Below are positions 1-6,540 of a DNA stretch of 8,301 nucleotides, in pieces. The translations under genes were made by a program, and so were the position numbers. This DNA is from Caryophanales bacterium UBA3260 (GTDB taxonomy: Bacteria > Bacillota_I > Bacilli_A > RF39 > UBA660), in NCBI GenBank assembly GCA_002362595.1, contig DEUO01000013.1, positions 1 to 8,301 on the forward strand. Reading direction: 5' to 3'. The notes beneath the pieces are model-generated. The model was given only the letters and a program-made list of their open reading frames with translations. It was not told where the DNA came from and made no database searches. Each line of letters starts with the position of its first letter. Position 1 is the first letter of the stretch.

Positions 1-2
1 GT

Positions 3-557
3 CTACTTTTTGTTGACAACTTCACCCTCTATATTGACTTTTTTTCTTGTCTCCTGTTCATTCTCTAATATTAATTTTTTCTTTTCTTCTTCTGTTATAT
101 CCATTTCTTTTATTTCTCTATTTCTATTACGACATACTACCTTAACAGGATCTATTCTTCTATCAACAATATTTTCTATTCTACCATCTTTGTATAAAAT
201 CGAAATCAAAGTATCACATAAAATATAATATTCTATATATTTTCCAATATCTCTAATAACACAAATAGTATAAGTAGGTAATTCATATTCCTTATATTTA
301 TCTATCCCATCTATCTTATCATTACATAAATTAATAGCATTCTTTAAATTATCTTGAATACTTTTATTATTATCATTAACAAAATATCTTTTTAACATTT
401 GCATATAAGTATATAAATCACCTTCAGCAAAAAACTTATAATCATTAAATAAAACAGTAGAACCATCCATTACAAAACACATATCATTATCAAAACCTAT
501 AACATCTCCATTATATATTCTACTACCTTGATAATTACCATAACTTATTACTTTCAT
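3..557 (-). CDS. Short PP2C-like protein (possible protein phosphatase 2C-family fragment)
   Basis: About 184 residues, ending at a TAG two bases from the window edge. The sequence has the layout of the PP2C-like family: an N-terminal NGDVIGF segment where the family has NED, then FVMDGSTVLF (the metal-binding Asp-Gly followed by Ser/Thr), a helical middle, PTYTICVIRD, and YYILCDTLISILYKDG, which matches the family's LGDS-type strand but with Cys for Gly. The C-terminal tail is highly charged, with a KKK run. PP2C-like proteins of this kind are usually about 240 residues or more, so the C-terminal part is missing. No signal peptide or membrane helix is seen, so it is presumably cytoplasmic. 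Two ATGs are adjacent; the second (555-557) is preferred because the GGTGAT Shine-Dalgarno at 561-566 is better spaced from it. A terminator separates it from the ABC genes upstream. Family assignment is from memory of motif patterns and is moderate; catalytic activity is doubtful. Confidence 0.5.
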   Translation of the reverse strand: MKVISYGNYQGSRIYNGDVIGFDNDMCFVMDGSTVLFNDYKFFAEGDLYTYMQMLKRYFVNDNNKSIQDNLKNAINLCNDKIDGIDKYKEYELPTYTICVIRDIGKYIEYYILCDTLISILYKDGRIENIVDRRIDPVKVVCRNRNREIKEMDITEEEKKKLILENEQETRKKVNIEGEVVNKK

Positions 558-573
558 CATATCACCTTTATTA

Positions 574-582
574 ATTATAACA
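574..582 (-). promoter_or_regulatory. Extended -10 promoter for the PP2C-like gene
   Basis: On the minus strand this reads TGTTATAAT, a perfect TATAAT with the TG extension. No good -35 lies 16-18 bases upstream; that stretch falls in the terminator hairpin of the ABC operon. The predicted start, about 7 bases downstream, falls near 567 and would leave almost no leader before the Shine-Dalgarno. Prediction from pattern only. Confidence 0.4.
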
Positions 583-586
583 TAAT

Positions 587-607
587 AAAAAGAGGATTAA
601 CCCTCTT
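587..607 (-). terminator. Intrinsic terminator of the marR-ABC operon
   Basis: The minus strand reads AAGAGG, a six-base loop, CCTCTT and then a run of T. The stem (590-595 with 602-607) is a perfect 6 bp, and the T-tract lies at 587-591. The TAA stop of the 723-residue ABC gene sits in the loop, so the terminator overlaps the coding end. It separates the exporter operon from the PP2C-like gene. Confidence 0.75.
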
Positions 608-2768
608 CATTAAATTTTTCAAATTGACTATTATATAATTTTTCATAGAAACCGCCTTTAGCCATAAGCTCTTCATGACTACCTTGTTCTATTATATTAC
701 CTTCATTCATGACAAGTATTAAATCAGCATTCTTAATAGTTGATAATCTATGAGCAATTATAAATGATGTTCTACCTTCTGTTAATCTATCCATAGCTTT
801 TTGTACTAACTCTTCTGTTCTTGTATCTACATTACTTGTTGCTTCATCCAAAATCAAGAATGGTGCATCTTCAAGCATACCGCGAGCAATAGTAAATAAT
901 TGTTTTTGACCTTGACTAATTGTATCAGTATCACCAATCATCGCGTTAAGTCCTCCAGGTAATGTGTTAACAAAATGATCTATTCCCACAGTTTTACAAG
1001 CTTCCAATATTTCAGCATCACTAACATTTTTCTTATTAAAACGTAAATTATCTCCAATAGTACCTTCAAATAACCATGTATCTTGTAAAACCATACAGAA
1101 TAATTCATGAATATTCTCTCTTGATAACTCCTTTGTTGAAACGCCATCTATCAATATATCACCATCATTAATTTCATAGAACTTCATTAATAAATTAACC
1201 ATTGTTGTCTTACCGGCACCAGTTGGACCAACTATAGCAATTTTCTGACCTGGTTTAACATCTACACTAAAGTCCTTAATAATCATACGACTTTTATCAT
1301 AACCAAATTTAACATGATCAAAAGAAATACTTCCTTTAACTTTAGAACGATCAAGACGATGAACAATTTTACTTTGATCACGCATCTCCTTTTCATCTAA
1401 GAACTCAAATACTCTTTCAGAAGCAGCAGCAGTTGATTGTAAATTTGTCATAGCTTGTGCAATTTGTGATAAAGGATTAGTAAACAATCTTACATATATC
1501 ATAAATGCAACAATAACACCAAAAGAAATATATCCATTCATTGTTAACAACGCACCAACTATACATACAGCTACATAACCTAAATTACCTATAAATCCCA
1601 TTAAAGGCTGCATTGTACCTGATAAAAATATACTTTTTCTCTTAGCTTCATATAAATCATTATTTAACTTTTCAAACTCAGCAAGAGAATCTCTAATTCC
1701 GTTATAAGCTTTTACTACATTATGTCCAGAATAATTTTCTTCTATATATCCATTTAATTCACCTAAAGCTCTTTGTTGCTCATTAAAATACTTTTGTGAT
1801 TTACCAAGTATTCCAAACATAAATAAGAAACCAATTAAACTAGAAACAATCGCCGTTATTGCCATTACCCAATTAGTATAAAACATCATTACAATAGAAC
1901 CTAAAAATAATGTAGAACTACTAACTAAAGTAGATAAACTATTATTTAAATTCTGTGCTATTGTATCAATATCATTTGTAATTCTTGATAAAACATCACC
2001 AGTCTCATGAGTATCAAAATACTTAAGTGGTAAAGTATTTATTTTGCTACTAACACTTGTTCTTAACTTTCTTGCAAAATTATTTGAAACATGTGTCATA
2101 GATAAACTTTGAATATAACTAAATAATGAACCTGCAAGATATAACACTCCCATAAATATAGCTAGTTTCTTAATTCTATCAATATTCATTTCTGGTTCTA
2201 TAACACTATAAACAGACTCAGGTAATTCATCCATTATCTTTAAAGCATTCTCTGTACCAGTTTCATCACCCATATCTGATAATAAGTGAATCATATCAAT
2301 TTGATCTTGTACACTTATAATAACATCATCTACTTCTACATCTTCAAATAATACTTTTAATATAGATTCAGGAATCTCTAACATTAAAGTACTTTTTTCT
2401 TCATCACTCACATTTTGCATTTTTTGCATAGTAATTTGAAAAGCATTCTTTTCTTCGACACTTATGTCATGAGAAGTAATAATTTCATTTATCTTAGAAG
2501 ACATTTTATCTTCTTTTAAATTCGCAAACATCTTCTCACTTATAACTTCAAACTTTTCTGTTTTAGGAATTAATCCAGCACTTATTTCATCAGCAAAATC
2601 TGACAACTTATTTGGAGCAATTAAAGATAAAATAGCACTTATCATTGCTAAAATTAAAGCTACAATCATTATAGTTTTCCAAGTCTTAAGATTAGAAAGT
2701 AATCGCTTCATTGAACCAAAAAAATCTTTAGATTTTTCTTGAACTCTATGTCCTCCTGGTCTAGGCAT
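597..2768 (-). CDS. Heterodimeric ABC exporter subunit, canonical-ATPase half, with large ectodomain
   Basis: A 723-residue half-transporter with an N-terminal membrane domain and a C-terminal nucleotide-binding domain. The basic, Pro/Gly-rich start (MPRPGGHR) is typical of this exporter type. TM1 is about residues 31-53 and TM2 about 201-220; between them lies an acidic, helix-rich insertion of roughly 145 residues facing outward. TM3-6 fall between about 278 and 428. The ATPase has Walker A GPTGAGKT (514-521), Q-loop Q562, a degenerate signature ISQGQ (617-621), Walker B FLILDE with the catalytic Glu E642, and H-loop H673. It is the TM288-like partner of the adjacent 586-residue subunit. 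Their genes overlap by 8 bp, and a strong GAGGAGGAG Shine-Dalgarno at 2776-2784 inside the upstream gene sets the ATG start and suggests coupled translation. Likely role: drug, lipid or peptide efflux; the substrate cannot be told from sequence. Confidence 0.93.
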   Translation of the reverse strand: MPRPGGHRVQEKSKDFFGSMKRLLSNLKTWKTIMIVALILAMISAILSLIAPNKLSDFADEISAGLIPKTEKFEVISEKMFANLKEDKMSSKINEIITSHDISVEEKNAFQITMQKMQNVSDEEKSTLMLEIPESILKVLFEDVEVDDVIISVQDQIDMIHLLSDMGDETGTENALKIMDELPESVYSVIEPEMNIDRIKKLAIFMGVLYLAGSLFSYIQSLSMTHVSNNFARKLRTSVSSKINTLPLKYFDTHETGDVLSRITNDIDTIAQNLNNSLSTLVSSSTLFLGSIVMMFYTNWVMAITAIVSSLIGFLFMFGILGKSQKYFNEQQRALGELNGYIEENYSGHNVVKAYNGIRDSLAEFEKLNNDLYEAKRKSIFLSGTMQPLMGFIGNLGYVAVCIVGALLTMNGYISFGVIVAFMIYVRLFTNPLSQIAQAMTNLQSTAAASERVFEFLDEKEMRDQSKIVHRLDRSKVKGSISFDHVKFGYDKSRMIIKDFSVDVKPGQKIAIVGPTGAGKTTMVNLLMKFYEINDGDILIDGVSTKELSRENIHELFCMVLQDTWLFEGTIGDNLRFNKKNVSDAEILEACKTVGIDHFVNTLPGGLNAMIGDTDTISQGQKQLFTIARGMLEDAPFLILDEATSNVDTRTEELVQKAMDRLTEGRTSFIIAHRLSTIKNADLILVMNEGNIIEQGSHEELMAKGGFYEKLYNSQFEKFNEEG

Positions 2769-4521
2769 CTTTTAACTCCTCCTCGCTTAATTGTGATAAA
2801 GCAATTTCTTTATATACATCACAATTTTTTAATAATTCTTTATGTGTTCCTATTCCAACACATTCTCCTTTATCTAAAACAATTATCTTATCCGCATTCA
2901 TAATTGTTCCTATTCTTTGTGCAACAATAATACTAGTTGCATCTTTAGTATATTTTTTTAATTCTTTTCTTAATATTGCATCTGTCTTATAATCTAATGC
3001 TGAAAAAGAATCATCAAATATATAAATCTCTGGATCTCTAGCTATCGCTCTAGCTATCGCTAATCTCTGTTTTTGTCCTCCAGAAACATTAGTACCACCA
3101 CGTGCAATATGTGCTTCATACATTCCATCCATCTTGGAAACAAAATCAGTACCTTGAGCAACACTTATAGCTTCCTTTATCTTTTCAATAGTTGGTTTTT
3201 CTTTTCCATTATCACCATAAGATACATTATCACTTACAGTACCAGTAAACATAACTGCTTTTTGTGGTACATAACCAATCTTATTATTTAAACTCTCTAT
3301 TTTATACTTTTTAACATTTATACCATCTACTAATACTTCTCCTTTAGTAGCATCATAAAACCTAGGAATTAAATTAATAAGACTAGATTTACCACTACCA
3401 GTAGAACCTATAAAAGCAATTGTTTCTCCCTTTTCAACTTTAAATGATATATTTTTTAATAAGTACTCATCGGCATCTGAATATTTAAAACTTACATTCT
3501 TAAACTCTACAGTTCCCTTTTCTTTTGTTTCACCAGTAAATGTTCCATCAATAACACTTATATTTTCATCTAATACTTCATTAATTCTTCGAGCAGATAT
3601 CTTTGCTCTAGGAACCATCATAAATATCATTGCTAACATCAGAAAAGACATTATAACTTGCATTCCATAACTTGAAAATACAACCATATTACTAAATAAA
3701 GTTATCTTTTCCATCATTCCAGCTTTTAATATCAAAATAGTTCCTATAATATATATTCCTAAAGTTAAGCCATGCATAACTAAATTCATAATTGGCATCA
3801 TAACAGCAAATGTTTTTTGATTAAATAATTGTTGATTTGTTAAATCATTATTAACTTCTTCAAATCTATTTTGTTGAAATTCTTCAGCATTAAAAGCTCT
3901 AATTACTCTTATACCAGTTAAATTTTCTCTAGTTACTCCGTTAATTCTATCTATTAATTTTTGTACTCTTTCAAATCTAGGTAATACTATTACTAAAATT
4001 ACACTTACAGTCGCAAGTAAAATTACAACACATGCTCCAGTTAATAAGCTCCATTCAAATCCTTTATTTAATATCTTTAAAACAGCCCAAACTGCCATTA
4101 TTGGAGCTTTAACCATCATTTGTAGACCTAAGCCTATAATCATATCTACTTGTGTAACATCATTTGTTGTTCTAGTTATTAAACTACTAGTTGAAAATTT
4201 CTTTATCTCTTCAGTACCAAACTCTTGAATCTTTCTAAATATTTTAGACCTTATAGTCGTAGCAAAACTAGAAGCAATATTAGCAGCTAAATAACAAACT
4301 ATTACTGAAGCAATTAAACTTCCAAAAGCACAACCTAACATTAATGCTCCCTCTTTAATAATATCCTTCATTAAACTGCCTTCAGTTTGCACAAGTCTTG
4401 TTATTTCACTCATATAATCAGGCATAGTTAATTCTAACCATACTTGAACAACAATAAGTATTAAAGCAATTAAAATACCCACTATTTCCTTTTTTCTTAA
4501 ATTCTTAAATAACTTTCCCAT
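2761..4521 (-). CDS. Heterodimeric ABC exporter subunit, degenerate-ATPase half
   Basis: A 586-residue half-transporter: six predicted membrane helices in residues about 12-305, then an ATPase domain. Walker A is GSTGSGKS (372-379), Q-loop Q420, and the signature is canonical VSGGQ (479-483). The Walker B region reads IYIFDDSFSALD with Asp504 where the catalytic Glu is expected, and the H-loop reads VAQR with Gln535 in place of His. This double change is the mark of the degenerate-site subunit in heterodimeric exporters such as TM287/TM288, LmrCD and BmrCD, and it complements the canonical Walker B and degenerate signature of the 723-residue partner. The ATG follows the marR stop by 2 bp, with an AAAGG Shine-Dalgarno inside the end of marR, so the three genes form one transcript. 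As the degenerate site is part of normal function in this family, it should not be read as a pseudogene. Confidence 0.93.
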   Translation of the reverse strand: MGKLFKNLRKKEIVGILIALILIVVQVWLELTMPDYMSEITRLVQTEGSLMKDIIKEGALMLGCAFGSLIASVIVCYLAANIASSFATTIRSKIFRKIQEFGTEEIKKFSTSSLITRTTNDVTQVDMIIGLGLQMMVKAPIMAVWAVLKILNKGFEWSLLTGACVVILLATVSVILVIVLPRFERVQKLIDRINGVTRENLTGIRVIRAFNAEEFQQNRFEEVNNDLTNQQLFNQKTFAVMMPIMNLVMHGLTLGIYIIGTILILKAGMMEKITLFSNMVVFSSYGMQVIMSFLMLAMIFMMVPRAKISARRINEVLDENISVIDGTFTGETKEKGTVEFKNVSFKYSDADEYLLKNISFKVEKGETIAFIGSTGSGKSSLINLIPRFYDATKGEVLVDGINVKKYKIESLNNKIGYVPQKAVMFTGTVSDNVSYGDNGKEKPTIEKIKEAISVAQGTDFVSKMDGMYEAHIARGGTNVSGGQKQRLAIARAIARDPEIYIFDDSFSALDYKTDAILRKELKKYTKDATSIIVAQRIGTIMNADKIIVLDKGECVGIGTHKELLKNCDVYKEIALSQLSEEELKDA

Positions 4522-4523
4522 AT

Positions 4524-4955
4524 TTATATCCTTTCTATATTATTCTTTATTTTATTCAAAGTAAGTCTAAAATTAGCATACTCTTCATCACTAATATCTA
4601 AAGATAATAATTCATCTAACTTTTTCTTGTCATTTTTTAAAATATTAGCAATCTTAATTGATTTATCTGTCAACATAATATTCTTTTTTCTAAAATCTAC
4701 AGATGAATCAACCCTTAAAATCAATCCATTCTTTTCCATTACATCTAAAGTAGATGAAATAGTAGATCTATTACATGATATAAACTTCTCTATATCTTTT
4801 TGACATTTTAATTCTTCATCATCATATAAAAACATAATTATTCTACTTTGAACAGGTGTAGCATCTACTCCCATACTCTTATATCTTGCAGATACTGCTT
4901 TAAAAATACTAATATTAACTTCATTTAAATCAATCATTATCGAAGAATTATGCAC
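4524..4955 (-). CDS. MarR-family transcriptional repressor of the ABC exporter operon
   Basis: A 143-residue protein of normal MarR length. A helical N-terminal dimerisation part leads into a winged helix-turn-helix: QKDIEKFISCNRSTISSTLD (52-71) holds the helix-turn-helix with the recognition helix near 63-75, followed by MEKNGLILR and a wing containing the DFRKKNIMLT signature (87-96). C-terminal helices complete the dimer interface. The start is GTG at 4953-4955, chosen because the GAGGTGAG Shine-Dalgarno at 4960-4967 is well placed for it and too far from the next ATG (codon 7). It is the first gene of the operon with the two ABC halves, only 2 bp before the first. A palindrome over the predicted transcription start implies autorepression. 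The inducing ligand is unknown; Cys51 and Cys61 flank the DNA-binding helices, but redox sensing is speculation. Confidence 0.9.
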   Translation of the reverse strand: MHNSSIMIDLNEVNISIFKAVSARYKSMGVDATPVQSRIIMFLYDDEELKCQKDIEKFISCNRSTISSTLDVMEKNGLILRVDSSVDFRKKNIMLTDKSIKIANILKNDKKKLDELLSLDISDEEYANFRLTLNKIKNNIERI

Positions 4956-4959
4956 TCAA

Positions 4960-4967
4960 CTCACCTC
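4960..4967 (-). promoter_or_regulatory. Shine-Dalgarno site fixing the GTG start of marR
   Basis: The minus strand reads GAGGTGAG, with 8 bases between GAGG and the GTG start. This placement supports GTG at 4953-4955 rather than the ATG 18 bases further on. Confidence 0.75.
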
Positions 4968-4969
4968 AT

Positions 4970-4987
4970 TAGTTCGTTACCGAACTA
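4970..4987. promoter_or_regulatory. Palindromic MarR operator (predicted)
   Basis: TAGTTCG, four bases, CGAACTA: a perfect 7-bp inverted repeat over 18 bases, the size and symmetry expected for a MarR dimer site. It lies between the -10 box and the Shine-Dalgarno of marR, covering the predicted transcription start near 4985, so a bound repressor would block promoter opening or clearance. The GC-containing arms stand out from the surrounding A/T-rich DNA. Binding by the neighbouring MarR is inferred from position. Confidence 0.75.
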
Positions 4988-4991
4988 TAAC

Positions 4992-5020
4992 ATTATAACT
5001 CCTATATAAATCATATTCAA
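4992..5020 (-). promoter_or_regulatory. SigmaA-type promoter of the marR-ABC operon
   Basis: On the minus strand a -35 TTGAAT (5015-5020) and a perfect -10 TATAAT (4992-4997) are separated by exactly 17 bases. The predicted start is near 4985, giving a leader of about 30 bases and placing the palindromic operator over the start site. A second, weaker -10-like TGTTATAGT lies just downstream, at 4984-4992. Confidence 0.7.
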
Positions 5021-5021
5021 C

Positions 5022-5047
5022 AAAAAAAGATTATCTTAATCTTTTTT
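5022..5047. terminator. Intrinsic terminator of the S66 peptidase operon
   Basis: A perfect 11-bp inverted repeat (5023-5033 with 5037-5047) with a 3-base loop and a long A run on one side and T run on the other. On the minus strand it ends in TAATCTTTTTTT just after the stop of the peptidase gene and before the marR promoter. The A/T-only ends make it symmetrical, but no plus-strand gene converges here, so its use is on the minus strand. Confidence 0.75.
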
Positions 5048-5055
5048 AATAATCT

Positions 5056-6027
5056 TTAATTAATATATTCTAAACTACCTTCAAATTTATTACTTATAAC
5101 TCTTACTTTCATTCCATTTATCATTGTAAATGAAGGCTTAACATGACCAACATCAAATTTATAAATAACTGGAATATCTCCCAATGCTTTCTTAATTAAT
5201 TCTTCATAACTTGCTTCTCCAAAAGAGTTCGCAATACATACCTTACCAATTAATACAGCTTTTGCATATTTAAACCATCCAGCATACTTAAATTGTAACA
5301 AGGTATTATATAAATCAACATTACTCTTATCAAATACATCAAAATACCATATAAGTCCTTCAGATCTATACTTTTCTATAAACTGATTCGTCTTATCAAA
5401 CCTAGTACCAATTAAATCTTTAAGTACATCAAGACATCCACCTATTAAAATACCTTCTTGATTTACATCTCCATTTATATTTATCCATTCATTATTTTTA
5501 CTTAAATCATCACTAAAAGATTCCTTCTCGCATTTATCATACTTATATTGCTTAATAAGATTTCCTTTTAATATCTTAAAATAATTTAAATATGAATCAT
5601 GTAAAACTTCCTCATCTAAACCAGTCATATTACAAGGACTATAAATAGTAGCTATATCATAATTAGTTGTTAATATATAAAGTAAACTAGTCGGATCACT
5701 ACTTCCTGCTAGCCATTTATGATTATTAGCAAGTATAGAAAAATCAATAATATCTAACATATCAAATAAATAATCTCCACCACGTGCTACAGCTACCATC
5801 TTAACATTTTTATTCAAGAATAAACTTTCTAACTCTCTTGCTCTTACAATAGCACTACTACTTACATCCCCACCTTTTCTAACATTATCAGTTTCTATTA
5901 CATTAAAACTATTTTTCTTTAAATTAACAAGCGTCTTTTCAAATTTATCTATCTTTTTTAATACACCACAACTACAAGCTGTAATTCCAATAATATCTCC
6001 ATCACGTAAAAAACAAGGTATAATCAT
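5056..6027 (-). CDS. Peptidase S66 (LD-carboxypeptidase / MccF-like) family protein
   Basis: A 323-residue protein, full length for S66. The start LRDGDIIGITA (7-17) is the usual N-terminal strand of the family, which supports the chosen ATG 5 bp after the preceding gene's stop. AVARGGDYLFDMLD (79-92) and AGSSDPTSLL (107-116) follow, with Ser110 as the expected nucleophile. GGCLDVLKDLIGT (196-208) matches the second-domain GGnL..L...GT motif, and FDVGHVKPSFTMINGM (291-306) supplies the catalytic His295. The third triad position, normally Glu in an FLE-type strand, reads WYFDVFD with Asp230. Known S66 enzymes cleave the L-Lys/DAP-D-Ala bond of murein tetrapeptides in recycling, or give microcin C-type self-immunity (MccF). 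No signal peptide is seen, so it is likely cytoplasmic. It is the last gene of an operon with two membrane proteins. Family call is strong; exact substrate is open. Confidence 0.88.
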   Translation of the reverse strand: MIIPCFLRDGDIIGITACSCGVLKKIDKFEKTLVNLKKNSFNVIETDNVRKGGDVSSSAIVRARELESLFLNKNVKMVAVARGGDYLFDMLDIIDFSILANNHKWLAGSSDPTSLLYILTTNYDIATIYSPCNMTGLDEEVLHDSYLNYFKILKGNLIKQYKYDKCEKESFSDDLSKNNEWININGDVNQEGILIGGCLDVLKDLIGTRFDKTNQFIEKYRSEGLIWYFDVFDKSNVDLYNTLLQFKYAGWFKYAKAVLIGKVCIANSFGEASYEELIKKALGDIPVIYKFDVGHVKPSFTMINGMKVRVISNKFEGSLEYIN

Positions 6028-6032
6028 ACTAT

Positions 6033-6527
6033 CTATTTCTCCTCACAACTAAAACCATCTTCTTTTAATTTATTAACTAAAAAAGTTTTATTACTAGCAT
6101 ATTTAGCATCAAAGAATTTAACAATATCTTTACTATCTCCATATACATGTAAAGACATCATACCATTTTCTTCTAACACAAAATACGTAACATTAGATTC
6201 TTCTTGATACTTCCTACCTAATTCTACTTCTTCTTCTCTTAAACTTTTCTTATTAATACTACTTAACGAACTAACATCGTAATTTAAAACATACTCTATT
6301 TCTTTTAAATTAAAACCATTATAAGACATATTAATATTATAAGAAATTAAACTTACATTACTATCGTCCTTACTACATAATACATTACTTTCATCCACAT
6401 TAGAACAAGATATATAATACATAATAATAGGTACTAAAAATATTAATAATAAACCAAATATATCTATACATATTCTTCCATTTACTAATTCTTGGAAAAA
6501 ACTATTTTGATTAAAATTATTATCCAT
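6033..6527 (-). CDS. Single-pass membrane protein with Cys-bracketed extracytoplasmic domain (short relative)
   Basis: 164 residues from the preferred ATG. A short Asn/Gln-rich cytoplasmic end (MDNNFNQNSF) is followed by one membrane helix at about 21-39 and an outward domain of about 120 residues. The domain is bracketed by Cys51 just after the membrane (NVLCSK) and Cys161 near the end (DGFSCEEK), the same layout and nearly the same spacing as in the preceding gene's product; the ISYNINMSYNGF and GFSC segments line up with that protein. The strand pattern recalls small DUF1307/YehR-like exported domains, but only loosely. The ATG at 6525-6527 lies 13 bp after the upstream stop with AAAGG at 6538-6542; a GTG at 6558-6560 would add 11 residues and overlap the upstream gene by 20 bp with a poorer site. 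Function unknown; probably co-expressed with the S66 peptidase 5 bp downstream. Confidence 0.75.
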   Translation of the reverse strand: MDNNFNQNSFFQELVNGRICIDIFGLLLIFLVPIIMYYISCSNVDESNVLCSKDDSNVSLISYNINMSYNGFNLKEIEYVLNYDVSSLSSINKKSLREEEVELGRKYQEESNVTYFVLEENGMMSLHVYGDSKDIVKFFDAKYASNKTFLVNKLKEDGFSCEEK

Positions 6528-6540
6528 ATTATCACTACCT

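Noticed and set aside
10..228. Plus-strand reading frame of 72 codons
   Set aside because: It lies antisense to the PP2C-like gene, has a Ser/Phe/Leu-rich composition typical of reversed AT-rich coding DNA, and has no Shine-Dalgarno.
3038..3061. Two tandem copies of a 12-base unit
   Set aside because: It encodes AIARAIAR next to the ABC signature motif, which is conserved protein sequence; the DNA repeat follows from that.
3073..3291. Plus-strand reading frame of 72 codons
   Set aside because: It lies inside the ATPase domain of the 586-residue ABC subunit, antisense to conserved motifs; it is a shadow frame.
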